DNA of 64,000 nt from DASUFP01 sp036274495 (GTDB lineage: Bacteria > Bacteroidota > Bacteroidia > AKYH767-A > OLB10), in NCBI GenBank assembly GCA_036274495.1, contig DASUFP010000032.1:4302-68301 (forward strand), in the 5' to 3' direction. The translations under genes were made by a program, and so were the position numbers. A model generated the notes under the pieces. The model had not been told where the DNA came from. It ran no database searches and saw only the letters and a program-made list of their open reading frames with translations. Shown here one piece after another: positions 9,624-17,996 of this stretch (the first letter of the stretch is position 1; each line of letters starts with the position of its first letter).

Positions 9624-10478
9624 ATGCCAACTCTTACTTTAGGGTTCTCACCCTGCCCAAACGACACCTACATATTCCATGCACTTGTCAATGGTTTAAT
9701 TGATACCGGAAATCTGCGTTTTGAGCCGGTAATGGCGGATGTGGAGGAATTAAACGGTATGTCGGCTGAAGGAAAACTGGACGTAACCAAGTTAAGCATT
9801 GGTGCCTATCCTCAGGTTTCAAACCGGTATGTCATCCTGGACGCCGGAGCGGCTTTGGGCAAAGGAGTAGGCCCGCTTCTCGTAAAGAAACCCGGAACAA
9901 CCATGGAGGCTGTAGAATCAGGTCTGGTAGCAATTCCAGGGAAACGTACTACAGCGAATTTCCTGTTATCGTTATTTTATCCTCAAATTAGAAACAAGAA
10001 AGAGTTGATATTCAGCGATATAGATAAATCTGTCAAAGACGGTACTGTTACAGCCGGATTACTGATTCATGAAGGCAGGTTTACCTATCAGTCACATGGC
10101 CTGGAACTTATCAGTGATCTTGGCCTTGTATGGGAACATTCAACCGGTAAACCGCTGCCACTTGGAGTAATTGCAGCAAATCGTAAACTTGAACCGGAGG
10201 TAGCCCGGCAAATAAGCGATCTCATACGTGAAAGTATTTTTTACGCCCGTATGCACCCCGATGCGAGCAAAAAATATATCCGTAACCATGCACAGGAGAT
10301 GGATGAAAATGTTACACAGAGCCACATCAAATTATATGTGAACGAATATTCGGTAGATTTGGGAGCGGAAGGAAAAGCGGCCATTTTTGAACTTTTTGAA
10401 ACAGGAAAAGCGAACAAATTAACCGGGGTTGCTGCTGCAGATATTTTTTTAAATTACCAAAAGACAACGAACACCTGA
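9624..10478 (+). CDS. mqnD: 1,4-dihydroxy-6-naphthoate synthase, menaquinone futalosine pathway (MqnD)
   Basis: A 284-residue protein opening with the family motif FSPCPNDTYIFHAL (residues 8-21). Members have a periplasmic-binding-protein-like fold but act in the cytoplasm, converting cyclic dehypoxanthine futalosine to 1,4-dihydroxy-6-naphthoate, a late step of the futalosine branch of menaquinone synthesis. The ATG at 9624 was preferred over an in-frame TTG three codons upstream because that TTG is part of the -7 box TACCTTTG. hldD follows after 32 bp on the same strand and may be co-transcribed. No other mqn gene is in the window, which is normal because these genes are often scattered. 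MqnA is a distant relative with the same fold, but the N-terminal motif fits MqnD better. Confidence 0.9.
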   Translation: MPTLTLGFSPCPNDTYIFHALVNGLIDTGNLRFEPVMADVEELNGMSAEGKLDVTKLSIGAYPQVSNRYVILDAGAALGKGVGPLLVKKPGTTMEAVESGLVAIPGKRTTANFLLSLFYPQIRNKKELIFSDIDKSVKDGTVTAGLLIHEGRFTYQSHGLELISDLGLVWEHSTGKPLPLGVIAANRKLEPEVARQISDLIRESIFYARMHPDASKKYIRNHAQEMDENVTQSHIKLYVNEYSVDLGAEGKAAIFELFETGKANKLTGVAAADIFLNYQKTTNT

Positions 10479-10510
10479 AATAGTATTTTATTGAATATTA
10501 AACAGACATT

Positions 10511-11476
10511 ATGATTATTGTAACCGGTGCCGCAGGCTTCATAGGAAGTAGTCTTGTTTCACGACTCAATGAGGAGGGGTTTAATGATATTGTTGTAGTT
10601 GACGACTTCAGCAATGATCAGAAAAACAAAAACCTGGAAGGTAAAACGTTCTCACAAAAGGTTCATCGTGATGAGTTTATTTTTTGGCTGCGTCAAAATC
10701 ACAAACTCACACAATTTGTTTTTCACATAGGAGCACGCACCGATACAACCGAATTTGATGTTAAAATATTTGACCGGCTCAACCTGAATTATACAAAAGA
10801 CGTCTGGAACAGCTGCGTTGAATATGGTTTACCATTGGTATATGCTTCCTCTGCCGCAACCTATGGCGATGGAGCAATGGGCTATGATGATGATCATAAC
10901 ATAATAGCTAACCTGAAACCACTTAATCCATATGGTACCAGCAAAAACGATTTCGATAAATGGGCCATACAGCAGGATAAAAAGCCCTACTTCTGGGCGG
11001 GGTTAAAATTTTTCAACGTTTACGGACCAAATGAATACCACAAGGGCCGTATGGCATCCGTAATTTTCCACACTTTTAACCAGGTAAACAACACGGGTAA
11101 AGTCAAACTGTTCCGTTCACATCGCGACGATTATGAGAATGGCAAACAGCTTCGTGATTTTGTTTATGTTAAAGATGTTACTTCAGTGTGCATGTTCCTG
11201 ATGCTCGACCGCAAACACAGCGGAATTTACAACCTTGGTACCGGAGAGGCCCGAACATTTCTGGATCTTGCGAATGCAACATTTGATGCGATGGAAAAAC
11301 CATCCAACATTGAATTTATTGATATCCCTGCCGATATCCGGAACACCTATCAATACTTTACGGAAGCTAATATGAACAAACTTCGGGAGGCCGGATATGA
11401 TAAGCCTTTTTATACGTTGGAAGAAGGAATTCATGATTATGTTAAAAACTATCTAACGGAGAACACGTTTCTGTAG
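10511..11476 (+). CDS. hldD: ADP-L-glycero-D-manno-heptose 6-epimerase (HldD)
   Basis: A 321-residue extended short-chain dehydrogenase. It has the NAD(P)-binding motif GAAGFIG at residues 6-12 and the catalytic Tyr141/Lys145 pair in PYGTSK. The segment HIGARTDTTE (72-81) and the stretch KFFNVYGPNEYHKGRMAS are typical of HldD. The enzyme converts ADP-D-glycero-D-manno-heptose to the L-glycero form for the lipopolysaccharide inner core, in the cytoplasm. Its length matches the family norm. It follows mqnD closely and precedes a GtrA-like membrane protein, itself a family linked to surface polysaccharide modification, so the two genes may share envelope work. No other heptose genes are present nearby. 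Confidence 0.92.
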   Translation: MIIVTGAAGFIGSSLVSRLNEEGFNDIVVVDDFSNDQKNKNLEGKTFSQKVHRDEFIFWLRQNHKLTQFVFHIGARTDTTEFDVKIFDRLNLNYTKDVWNSCVEYGLPLVYASSAATYGDGAMGYDDDHNIIANLKPLNPYGTSKNDFDKWAIQQDKKPYFWAGLKFFNVYGPNEYHKGRMASVIFHTFNQVNNTGKVKLFRSHRDDYENGKQLRDFVYVKDVTSVCMFLMLDRKHSGIYNLGTGEARTFLDLANATFDAMEKPSNIEFIDIPADIRNTYQYFTEANMNKLREAGYDKPFYTLEEGIHDYVKNYLTENTFL

Positions 11477-11581
11477 CACTTCGAATTCATTTTTGAATTT
11501 CGCAAACAGGAAGCGTTGAATGAAATCCGTTTCGAAAGCTCTATCCGCCCCTTCATATTCAGGAATATTACACAAGAAAAT

Positions 11582-12022
11582 ATGATTCAGAAAATACTTA
11601 ACAATAAAGTATTCCGCTATTTCATCGCGGCGGGACTCGCCACCGTGGTTGATGTTGTGGTCTACTTTATTACTTACAATTACATCCTGTTTAAACAGGA
11701 TTTTTCCATTACGGATGTCATTGTTGTTTCGGCACCCTCGATTTCACTTGTTATTTCGTTCAGCTGCGGACTGCTGACCAATTTTGTGATAAGCAAATAT
11801 TATGTTTTTACAGAATCCAACATAAGGGGACGGCATCAGCTAATGCGGTATGTGATGGTAGCGCTTTTTATTCTCATGCTGAATTATTTCTGCATGAGCT
11901 TTCTGATTAAAGGACTTGGATGGTATCCGACTGTATCACGTATTGCTTCAGCCTTATCAATAGGACTGTTGTCATTTGTGATTCATAAGGTGTTTTCCTT
12001 TAAGGTAAAGAAAAGTGATTAA
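11582..12022 (+). CDS. GtrA family membrane protein
   Basis: A 146-residue protein with four predicted membrane segments, the first in FRYFIAAGLATVVDVVVYF and the others near residues 45-65, 85-105 and 115-135. The N-terminal layout (a short basic stretch, then F-R-Y-F-x-A-x-G) and the conserved FxxSKYYVF segment between helices 2 and 3 are typical of GtrA. GtrA proteins are thought to flip or carry lipid-linked sugars across the inner membrane. The reading frame is open back to a TTG at 11516, but the ATG at 11582 gives the usual GtrA length and N terminus, so it was chosen. It sits about 105 bp after hldD. The substrate cannot be told from sequence. Confidence 0.85.
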   Translation: MIQKILNNKVFRYFIAAGLATVVDVVVYFITYNYILFKQDFSITDVIVVSAPSISLVISFSCGLLTNFVISKYYVFTESNIRGRHQLMRYVMVALFILMLNYFCMSFLIKGLGWYPTVSRIASALSIGLLSFVIHKVFSFKVKKSD

Positions 12023-12098
12023 AAACAAACATCATTTCAGCTGTCAAAAGGAAATTTAATTCATTAGCGGTCGAATTTATTTACCTGACAACAAAATA

Positions 12099-12437
12099 CT
12101 AAAGTGACTCTTTCAGCTCGACCAAAAAACCTTTAAGTTTGAGCAGTGAATCGTAAAGTTCCTTGTTTGCAATTGCTTCATCCTTACCCCTGCTTTTTAA
12201 TTTTTCCTTCGCCCCGTTCAAAGTGAATCCGCGCTCCTTGACCAGATGGTAAATTGATTTAAGATTTTCAACATCTTCTGAAGTAAAAAGTCTGTTGCCT
12301 TTTTTGTTCTTTTTCGGTTGAAGCACTTCAAATTCCTTTTCCCAAAAACGGATCAGTGAAGCGTTCACATTAAACATTTTTGACACTTCACCTATCGTGT
12401 AATAAAGTTTGACGGTATCTGTTTCTTTGTAAGGCAC
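12099..12437 (-). CDS. MerR family transcriptional regulator
   Basis: A 112-residue protein with a MerR-type winged helix-turn-helix: YYTIGEVSKMFNVNASLIRFW (residues 12-32, split here for display) followed by the wing KKNKKGNRLFTSEDVENL and a short helical tail. It lacks the cysteines of metal-sensing MerR proteins and any effector-binding domain, so the signal is unknown. The start is GTG at 12437, the only start that preserves the conserved N terminus seen in this small Bacteroidota subfamily. It lies downstream of the TonB-C protein and M23 peptidase on the same strand, with a gap of about 70 bp, so it could belong to that transcription unit. Function beyond DNA binding is not predicted. 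Confidence 0.85.
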   Translation of the reverse strand: MPYKETDTVKLYYTIGEVSKMFNVNASLIRFWEKEFEVLQPKKNKKGNRLFTSEDVENLKSIYHLVKERGFTLNGAKEKLKSRGKDEAIANKELYDSLLKLKGFLVELKESL

Positions 12438-12509
12438 CTGAATAAAATTAGATTTGAAATGAATGGTTTACGATACAACTCTATTTTTAAAGTGTAAGGG
12501 TCTCCCCTG

Positions 12510-12923
12510 TTAGTTCAATTTAAACCTGACAGGCAGATTTAATGAAACGGGCACATTTTTATTATTAATAGACCCCGGCTGCCAATCGGGCATTAAATTT
12601 ATTACTCTCAACGCTTCAATATCACATGACGGGTCAAATCCGCGTAACACTTTTGATTGTGTCACCTGTCCTGTTGCCGAAATAATAAAATTAACAAATA
12701 CTACTCCTTCACTTTTCGACTGAATAGCATCTTCAGGGTATTTTATGTTTTCAGTTATAAACTGGTACATAGCCTTTTCACCTCCCGGAAACACAGGCAT
12801 TTGTTCCACAGTTGTAAAAACTTGTTCTTCGTTTTGGGCTGACGTTTCTGTTCCGGATTGTGCAACTGCAGCCAAAGGAGCGACCAGCAGCATGGAAATA
12901 AACAGCACTTGAATAGTTTTCAT
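12510..12923 (-). CDS. Secreted TonB C-terminal domain protein
   Basis: A 137-residue protein with a cleavable signal peptide (residues 1-21, ending AVAQ) and one TonB C-terminal domain (about 45-137; IKYPEDAI, then GVVFVNFIISATGQV, ending VRFKLN). It has neither the N-terminal membrane anchor nor the proline-rich spacer of a true TonB, so it is a stand-alone periplasmic domain rather than an energy transducer. Such single-domain proteins are common in Bacteroidota; their partners are mostly unknown. It starts 12 bp after the M23 peptidase gene, which suggests co-transcription and possibly a shared envelope role. The TonB-C fold assignment is firm; the function is not. Confidence 0.85.
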   Translation of the reverse strand: MKTIQVLFISMLLVAPLAAVAQSGTETSAQNEEQVFTTVEQMPVFPGGEKAMYQFITENIKYPEDAIQSKSEGVVFVNFIISATGQVTQSKVLRGFDPSCDIEALRVINLMPDWQPGSINNKNVPVSLNLPVRFKLN

Positions 12924-12935
12924 ATAAAAGTATTT

Positions 12936-13907
12936 TTAGTCGAATGACTGATTAGACTGTGAGGATATTTCTATCATTTTTTCATACTCATCCGCAGACA
13001 AATCGTTATAAAAGAAATTGATCGGATTAATTTTTACACCGCTTTTTACAACTTCATAATGCAAGTGAGGTGCTGTTGAGGTTCCTGAACTGCCTACTAA
13101 TCCGATCACATCCCCTCGGTTAACCTTTTGACCCTGACGCACAAGAATTTTACTCATATGGCCGTAAATTGTCTCATAACCAAATCCGTGGCTGATTATC
13201 ACATGATTTCCAAATCCTCTTCCGCCATATTCAGCAAGTTTGACTACACCGTTTCCTGTAGCATAAATGTCGGTTCCGATAGGGGCAGTAAAGTCGATGC
13301 CCTCATGCATCTTGGTTGTTTTATAGATGGGATGTATACGGTATCCGAAACCGGAGGCAATCCGTCGTAAATCCTTGTTCGAAATGGGCTGAATACCCGG
13401 AATGGAGGCAAGCATTTGAGATTTATTTTTAACCAGATTGGTGATTTCGTCAAATGACTTGGATTGTACATACATCTTTTTTGTAAGCTTATCCAGCATT
13501 TTCATGCTGGAAATCATCAGATCTGAATTATCATAACCCTCGAGTTCCTTGTACCGGTTAATTCCACCATAACCAGCCTCTCTCACACTTCCCGGAATGG
13601 GTTCAGCTTCAAAAATTACCCTGTAAATATCATCATCGCGTTGCTCCAGATCCTGTAACACCAGCAACGATTGTTCAAATCGTTGTCTCATGATGTCATA
13701 CTGAAGAGTTAACTGACTGATCTCACGTTTCAGCTGTTTTTCTTTGGGGGAATCGAGGTAGGAATAGGCAATGGCCACAATAATTACACTAAACACCACC
13801 GCTGTTGCAAGAAATCCAAGAGCCCTTAACAACTTTTTACCCCAGGAAACAACTACTTTCTCATATTTGAGCGAAGTAGTATTGAAGTAATATTTTGCCT
13901 TTGGCAT
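12936..13907 (-). CDS. M23 family metallopeptidase, membrane-anchored
   Basis: A 323-residue peptidoglycan-hydrolase-like protein. One membrane helix lies at about residues 28-50, a coiled coil at 55-85, and a lysostaphin-type M23 domain in the C-terminal third. Zinc-binding motifs are visible as HEGIDF (HxxxD) and HLHYEV (HxH), with the sequence GFGYRIHPI before them. These enzymes cut peptide cross-links in the periplasm or act as inactive regulators; here the ligands appear intact. The reading frame extends 21 codons upstream, but the ATG at 13907 (MPKAKYYFN) was chosen because it gives the N terminus typical of this Bacteroidota family. A candidate -7 box sits 50 bp upstream. The TonB-C-domain gene follows after 12 bp. 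Confidence 0.9.
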   Translation of the reverse strand: MPKAKYYFNTTSLKYEKVVVSWGKKLLRALGFLATAVVFSVIIVAIAYSYLDSPKEKQLKREISQLTLQYDIMRQRFEQSLLVLQDLEQRDDDIYRVIFEAEPIPGSVREAGYGGINRYKELEGYDNSDLMISSMKMLDKLTKKMYVQSKSFDEITNLVKNKSQMLASIPGIQPISNKDLRRIASGFGYRIHPIYKTTKMHEGIDFTAPIGTDIYATGNGVVKLAEYGGRGFGNHVIISHGFGYETIYGHMSKILVRQGQKVNRGDVIGLVGSSGTSTAPHLHYEVVKSGVKINPINFFYNDLSADEYEKMIEISSQSNQSFD

Positions 13908-13928
13908 AGCGTGATTGAAGGGAAAACG

Positions 13929-13936
13929 TAATTTTG
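13929..13936 (+). promoter_or_regulatory. Candidate -7 box (TAATTTTG) for alaS
   Basis: A perfect TAnnTTTG octamer about 100 bp before the alaS ATG, in the region between alaS and the divergent M23 gene. No -33 TTTG at proper spacing. Weak evidence on its own, since this octamer is expected by chance every few kilobases. Confidence 0.3.
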
Positions 13937-13957
13937 CGAAACAGCCACCTGTACAGG

Positions 13958-13965
13958 CAAATATA
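13958..13965 (-). promoter_or_regulatory. Candidate -7 box (TATATTTG) for the M23 peptidase operon
   Basis: TATATTTG on the minus strand fits the Bacteroidota -7 consensus and lies 50 bp before the M23 start at 13907. It supports that start over the one at 13970, which would lie upstream of this box. No clear -33 element. Confidence 0.4.
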
Positions 13966-14034
13966 ACCAAAATTTATTTCGAAGCCCGAAACCTCAATTC
14001 AACCGGTTTCAGTACCAATTAGAATTACAGTAAT

Positions 14035-16644
14035 ATGACTTCAACTGCCATCCGCAAGGCCTTTCTCGACTTTTTTGCAGCAAGGGGCCACCAGATTGTG
14101 CCCTCGGCACCAATGGTGATAAAGAATGACCCCACTCTGATGTTTACCAATGCAGGAATGAACCAGTTCAAGGATATCTTTCTGGGAAACAGCCCCATAA
14201 AATACCCCCGAATAGCTAATACCCAGAAGTGCCTCAGAGTTTCCGGCAAACATAATGACCTGGAAGAGGTGGGCGTAGACACCTATCACCATACCATGTT
14301 CGAAATGCTCGGAAACTGGTCATTTGGCGATTATTTCAAAAAAGAGGCGATTGAATGGGCATGGGACCTGCTTACCAACGTATATAAAATCCCAAAAGAC
14401 CGGCTCTATGTAACCGTGTTTGAAGGTGATAAATCAGAAAATCTTGAATTTGATCAGGAGGCTTCCGATTGCTGGAAACAGTGGATTGCGGAGGATCGCA
14501 TTTTGATGGGCAATAAAAAGGACAACTTCTGGGAAATGGGTGACACCGGCCCCTGTGGTCCCTGCTCCGAAATTCATGTCGATTTACGCAGTGATGCTGA
14601 ACGTACCAAAACCGATGGAAAATCATTGGTTAATGCAGGCCATCCCCAGGTGATTGAAATCTGGAACAATGTCTTCATGCAATTCAACAGAATGGCTGAT
14701 GGTTCCTTGCAGACATTGCCTTCAAAGCATGTTGATACCGGTATGGGCTTCGAAAGATTATGCATGACACTGCAGGGAAAGACCAGTAATTATGATACTG
14801 ATATTTTTCAGCCTATGATCCGGTTTATCAGCAGCAAATCAGGTATCGCGTATGGAGCGGGCGAAAAAACAGATATCGCAATGAGGGTAATGGCCGATCA
14901 TATCAGAGCCATTGCATTTGCTATTGCTGATGGTCAGCTGCCCTCAAATAACAAGGCCGGCTATGTAATCCGGCGTATTCTTCGCCGGGCAGTTCGATAT
15001 GCATACAGTTTTCTTAATATCAAAGAACCGGTGTTATGTACCCTTGTACCGGTGCTGGCTGAGGGTTTCGAAGGACAATTCCCTGAATTGGAATCACAAA
15101 AGGATTTTATTTCCAGAGTAGTGCAGGAAGAGGAAAGTTCTTTTCTCAAAACACTCGAAACAGGAATAAAGAAATTTGATCAGCACCAGGGAAAACATGT
15201 CGACGGAGAGTTTGCATTTGAGCTGTATGACACATTTGGATTCCCAATTGATTTGACTCAGCTGATGTCCCGGGAACGGGGAATGGATGTTGACATGGAA
15301 GGTTTCAATAGAGCCATGACAGAACAGAAATCCCGATCGCGTGCTTATGCCGGGAAGGATTTAAGTGATTGGATTCAGGTTCGTGAAGAAGAACCGGTAG
15401 CGTTTATCGGATACGAATCACTTACCACTGACTGCGAAATTATCCGTTACCGGGAAGTCAAAACAAAAGAGAAAACTTTTTATCAGCTTGTCTTAAACAA
15501 AACACCATTTTATGCCGAAAGCGGCGGGCAAGTAGGTGATACCGGAACACTCAGCAGTTCAAACGAACAACTACGCATTTTTGACACGCAAAAGGAAAAT
15601 AATCTGTGGGTGCATTATACCAACAAACTACCGGCTGACCCGACAGCGGTTTTTAAAGCGGAAGTGGACGGGGATCGAAGAAGGTCCATCACTTCCAATC
15701 ATTCAGCAACCCATTTATTACATAGCGCACTTCGCCATGTATTGGGAACACACGTGGCTCAGAAAGGTTCACTTGTAAATGAGCAAATCACCCGATTCGA
15801 TTTCTCACATTTCACCAAAGTAAGTGATGATGAACTGGAAAAGATTGAACGGATGGTGAATGAAAAAGTGCGTGAAAATATTGCTTTAAACGAGCAACGG
15901 AATGTACCTATTGCCAAAGCGATTGACATGGGCGCCATGGCCCTTTTTGGTGAAAAATATGGTGAATATGTCCGGGTAATAACTTTTGACCCCTCCTACT
16001 CTGTTGAACTTTGTGGCGGTACACACGTAAAGGCAACCGGTGAAATAGGAATGTTAAAAATTGTTTCAGAAAGTTCCGTCGCTGCAGGAGTTCGAAGAAT
16101 TGAAGCAATCACAGGAGTTGCTGCCGAAGAATACATGCGCATTCAGTCAAAGGAACTTTCTGAAATACGTACCCTTCTTAAGAATCCAAAAGAACCGCTT
16201 AAAGGTATTCAGTCTCTTATTGATGAACAGGATCAATTGCGTAAACAAATAGAACAGCTTATGACTGCCAGGGCTGCTGTTGTAAAATCAGATCTGCTTT
16301 CTAAGAAACATCCAGGTAACGGTTTCAATATAATAGCCGAGCGAATTGATCTCCCATCTGCTGAAGCGGTCAAAAACATTTCATACGAAATACGAAATCA
16401 GGTTGAAAACCTTGTTTTATTACTGGGCACCGAAATTGAAGGAAAACCACTGCTTTCCTTAATTATTTCCGACAATCTGGTAAAAGAGAAAAACATCAAC
16501 GCCTCAAACATCATCCGCACTATTGCCAAAGAAATTCAGGGTGGTGGCGGTGGACAGGCCTTTTATGCTACTGCCGGAGGAAAGAATGTAGCAGGATTAG
16601 ACAAAGCATTGGAAGAAGGCAGAAAAATTTTGACTGCATTCTAA
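14035..16644 (+). CDS. alaS: Alanine--tRNA ligase
   Basis: An 869-residue class II aminoacyl-tRNA synthetase that charges tRNA-Ala in the cytoplasm. The N-terminal catalytic core begins at IRKAFLDFFAARGH and includes FTNAGMNQF and GDTGPCGPCSEIH. The editing domain carries the zinc-site residues HSATHLLH and CGGTH. The C-terminal C-Ala domain contains the glycine-rich GGGGGQAFYATAGG. Length and domain order match full-length bacterial AlaRS. It is transcribed away from the M23 peptidase and faces an NtrC-like regulator gene transcribed toward it, with 65 bp between their ends. That short gap holds only a weak hairpin. Confidence 0.97.
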   Translation: MTSTAIRKAFLDFFAARGHQIVPSAPMVIKNDPTLMFTNAGMNQFKDIFLGNSPIKYPRIANTQKCLRVSGKHNDLEEVGVDTYHHTMFEMLGNWSFGDYFKKEAIEWAWDLLTNVYKIPKDRLYVTVFEGDKSENLEFDQEASDCWKQWIAEDRILMGNKKDNFWEMGDTGPCGPCSEIHVDLRSDAERTKTDGKSLVNAGHPQVIEIWNNVFMQFNRMADGSLQTLPSKHVDTGMGFERLCMTLQGKTSNYDTDIFQPMIRFISSKSGIAYGAGEKTDIAMRVMADHIRAIAFAIADGQLPSNNKAGYVIRRILRRAVRYAYSFLNIKEPVLCTLVPVLAEGFEGQFPELESQKDFISRVVQEEESSFLKTLETGIKKFDQHQGKHVDGEFAFELYDTFGFPIDLTQLMSRERGMDVDMEGFNRAMTEQKSRSRAYAGKDLSDWIQVREEEPVAFIGYESLTTDCEIIRYREVKTKEKTFYQLVLNKTPFYAESGGQVGDTGTLSSSNEQLRIFDTQKENNLWVHYTNKLPADPTAVFKAEVDGDRRRSITSNHSATHLLHSALRHVLGTHVAQKGSLVNEQITRFDFSHFTKVSDDELEKIERMVNEKVRENIALNEQRNVPIAKAIDMGAMALFGEKYGEYVRVITFDPSYSVELCGGTHVKATGEIGMLKIVSESSVAAGVRRIEAITGVAAEEYMRIQSKELSEIRTLLKNPKEPLKGIQSLIDEQDQLRKQIEQLMTARAAVVKSDLLSKKHPGNGFNIIAERIDLPSAEAVKNISYEIRNQVENLVLLLGTEIEGKPLLSLIISDNLVKEKNINASNIIRTIAKEIQGGGGGQAFYATAGGKNVAGLDKALEEGRKILTAF

Positions 16645-16709
16645 ACATTCCATCAACAGGCGGAATAGTTAAATGAACATTTGCATTCGCCCGATTTCGA
16701 CTGGCCCTT

Positions 16710-17873
16710 TCAACGCCTTACTACAGCAAACGCCTGCACATCTTTGCCGGTAATTGTTTTGTCACAAAGAATAATCAACCGCTCCACTACATTGCGTAAC
16801 TCGCGGATATTTCCTGTCCAGTCGAGCTTTTTAAGGGCATCATAAGCATCTTTTGAAAAAGATTTCAAGGGAACTCCATATTCCTGACAAATGATATTCA
16901 TAAAGTGATCTGCAATCAACGGAATATCATCCCGTCGTTCGTTGAGAGAAGGCACCTGAATTACAATAACGCTGAGCCGGTGATATAAATCCTCCCGAAA
17001 ATTTCCCTTTTCGATTTCCTCTTTAAGATTTTTATTGGTTGCAGCTATTACACGCACATTTACCGAAAAATCCTTCTCCCCTCCAACACGTGTAATTTTC
17101 CCATCCTGGAGAACACGTAACACTTTAGCTTGAGCTGAAAGACTCATATCTCCAATTTCATCAAGAAAGAGAGTTCCATTGTTGGCCTGTTCAAATTTGC
17201 CAATGCGTTGTTTGATGGCAGAAGTAAATGACCCTTTCTCGTGTCCGAAAAGTTCACTTTCAATAAGTTCAGAAGGAATAGCAGCACAATTTACCTCTAC
17301 TAACGGGTTTACAGCACGATTACTTTTCTCATGAATCCATCGTGCCACCAGCTCTTTTCCTGAGCCATTGGGACCTGTAACCAATACACGAGCTTCAGTA
17401 GGAGCAACTTTATCAATCATCTCCTTTATATGCTGAATGGGTTGTGATTCGCCAACTATTTCAGTAGTCTTATAAATCTTACGTTTAAGTGTTTTTGTTT
17501 CGGTAACAAGTGAGGACCGGTCAAGAGCATTGCGTAAGGTAACCAGCATGCGGTTCAGGTCAAGCGGCTTGGCAATATAGTCGAAAGCCCCCTTCTTAAT
17601 AGCTTCAACGGCGGTATCAATATTTCCATGACCGGAAATGATAACTACAGGAGTATCAGGTGTTAGTTCCTGCAGTTTCTCCAACACTTCAATACCATCC
17701 ATTTTAGGCATTTTAATATCACAGAAAATGATATCAAAAGTCCCCTTTTCAACTTGTTTCAGTCCTTCTGATCCGTCCTGGGCATCCGTTACTTCATGAC
17801 CTTCGTAGGTAAGGATTTCCTTAAGCGTATTTCGGATTGGTTTCTCATCATCAATTATCAGAATTTTTGCCAT
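16710..17873 (-). CDS. NtrC-like response regulator (receiver + sigma54 AAA+) without a DNA-binding domain
   Basis: A 387-residue protein: receiver domain (1-120; phosphoacceptor Asp52 in FCDIKMPKMDG, Lys in IAKP) followed by a sigma54-interaction AAA+ domain (about 145-375; Walker A GPNGSGKE, Walker B TLFLDEIGDM). NtrC proteins normally run to about 450 residues with a Fis-type helix-turn-helix at the C terminus; this one stops at VQAFAVVRR just after the AAA+ lid. The sigma54-contact loop, usually GAFTGA, reads GSFTSA. The next bases on the minus strand do not encode a Fis domain in any frame I could read, so the short form looks natural rather than frameshifted. No histidine kinase is adjacent. 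It may act from solution or no longer act on sigma54. Confidence 0.9.
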   Translation of the reverse strand: MAKILIIDDEKPIRNTLKEILTYEGHEVTDAQDGSEGLKQVEKGTFDIIFCDIKMPKMDGIEVLEKLQELTPDTPVVIISGHGNIDTAVEAIKKGAFDYIAKPLDLNRMLVTLRNALDRSSLVTETKTLKRKIYKTTEIVGESQPIQHIKEMIDKVAPTEARVLVTGPNGSGKELVARWIHEKSNRAVNPLVEVNCAAIPSELIESELFGHEKGSFTSAIKQRIGKFEQANNGTLFLDEIGDMSLSAQAKVLRVLQDGKITRVGGEKDFSVNVRVIAATNKNLKEEIEKGNFREDLYHRLSVIVIQVPSLNERRDDIPLIADHFMNIICQEYGVPLKSFSKDAYDALKKLDWTGNIRELRNVVERLIILCDKTITGKDVQAFAVVRR

Positions 17874-17996
17874 ACCATGAAATTAAAAGCTTGTAATTTG
17901 CTGAATACCCGGCAAAGTAAAGCAGAAAAATGAAATATAAGTGAATAGCCGGAAAGTCATTCTGTGCTGAATTTTTTATTTACTTTTCTCTATTGT

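Noticed and set aside
16645..16709. Possible frameshifted Fis-type DNA-binding domain after the NtrC-like gene
   Set aside because: None of the three minus-strand frames in the 65 bp gives helix-turn-helix-like sequence, and alaS begins its 3' end immediately beyond, so there is no room for a lost domain.
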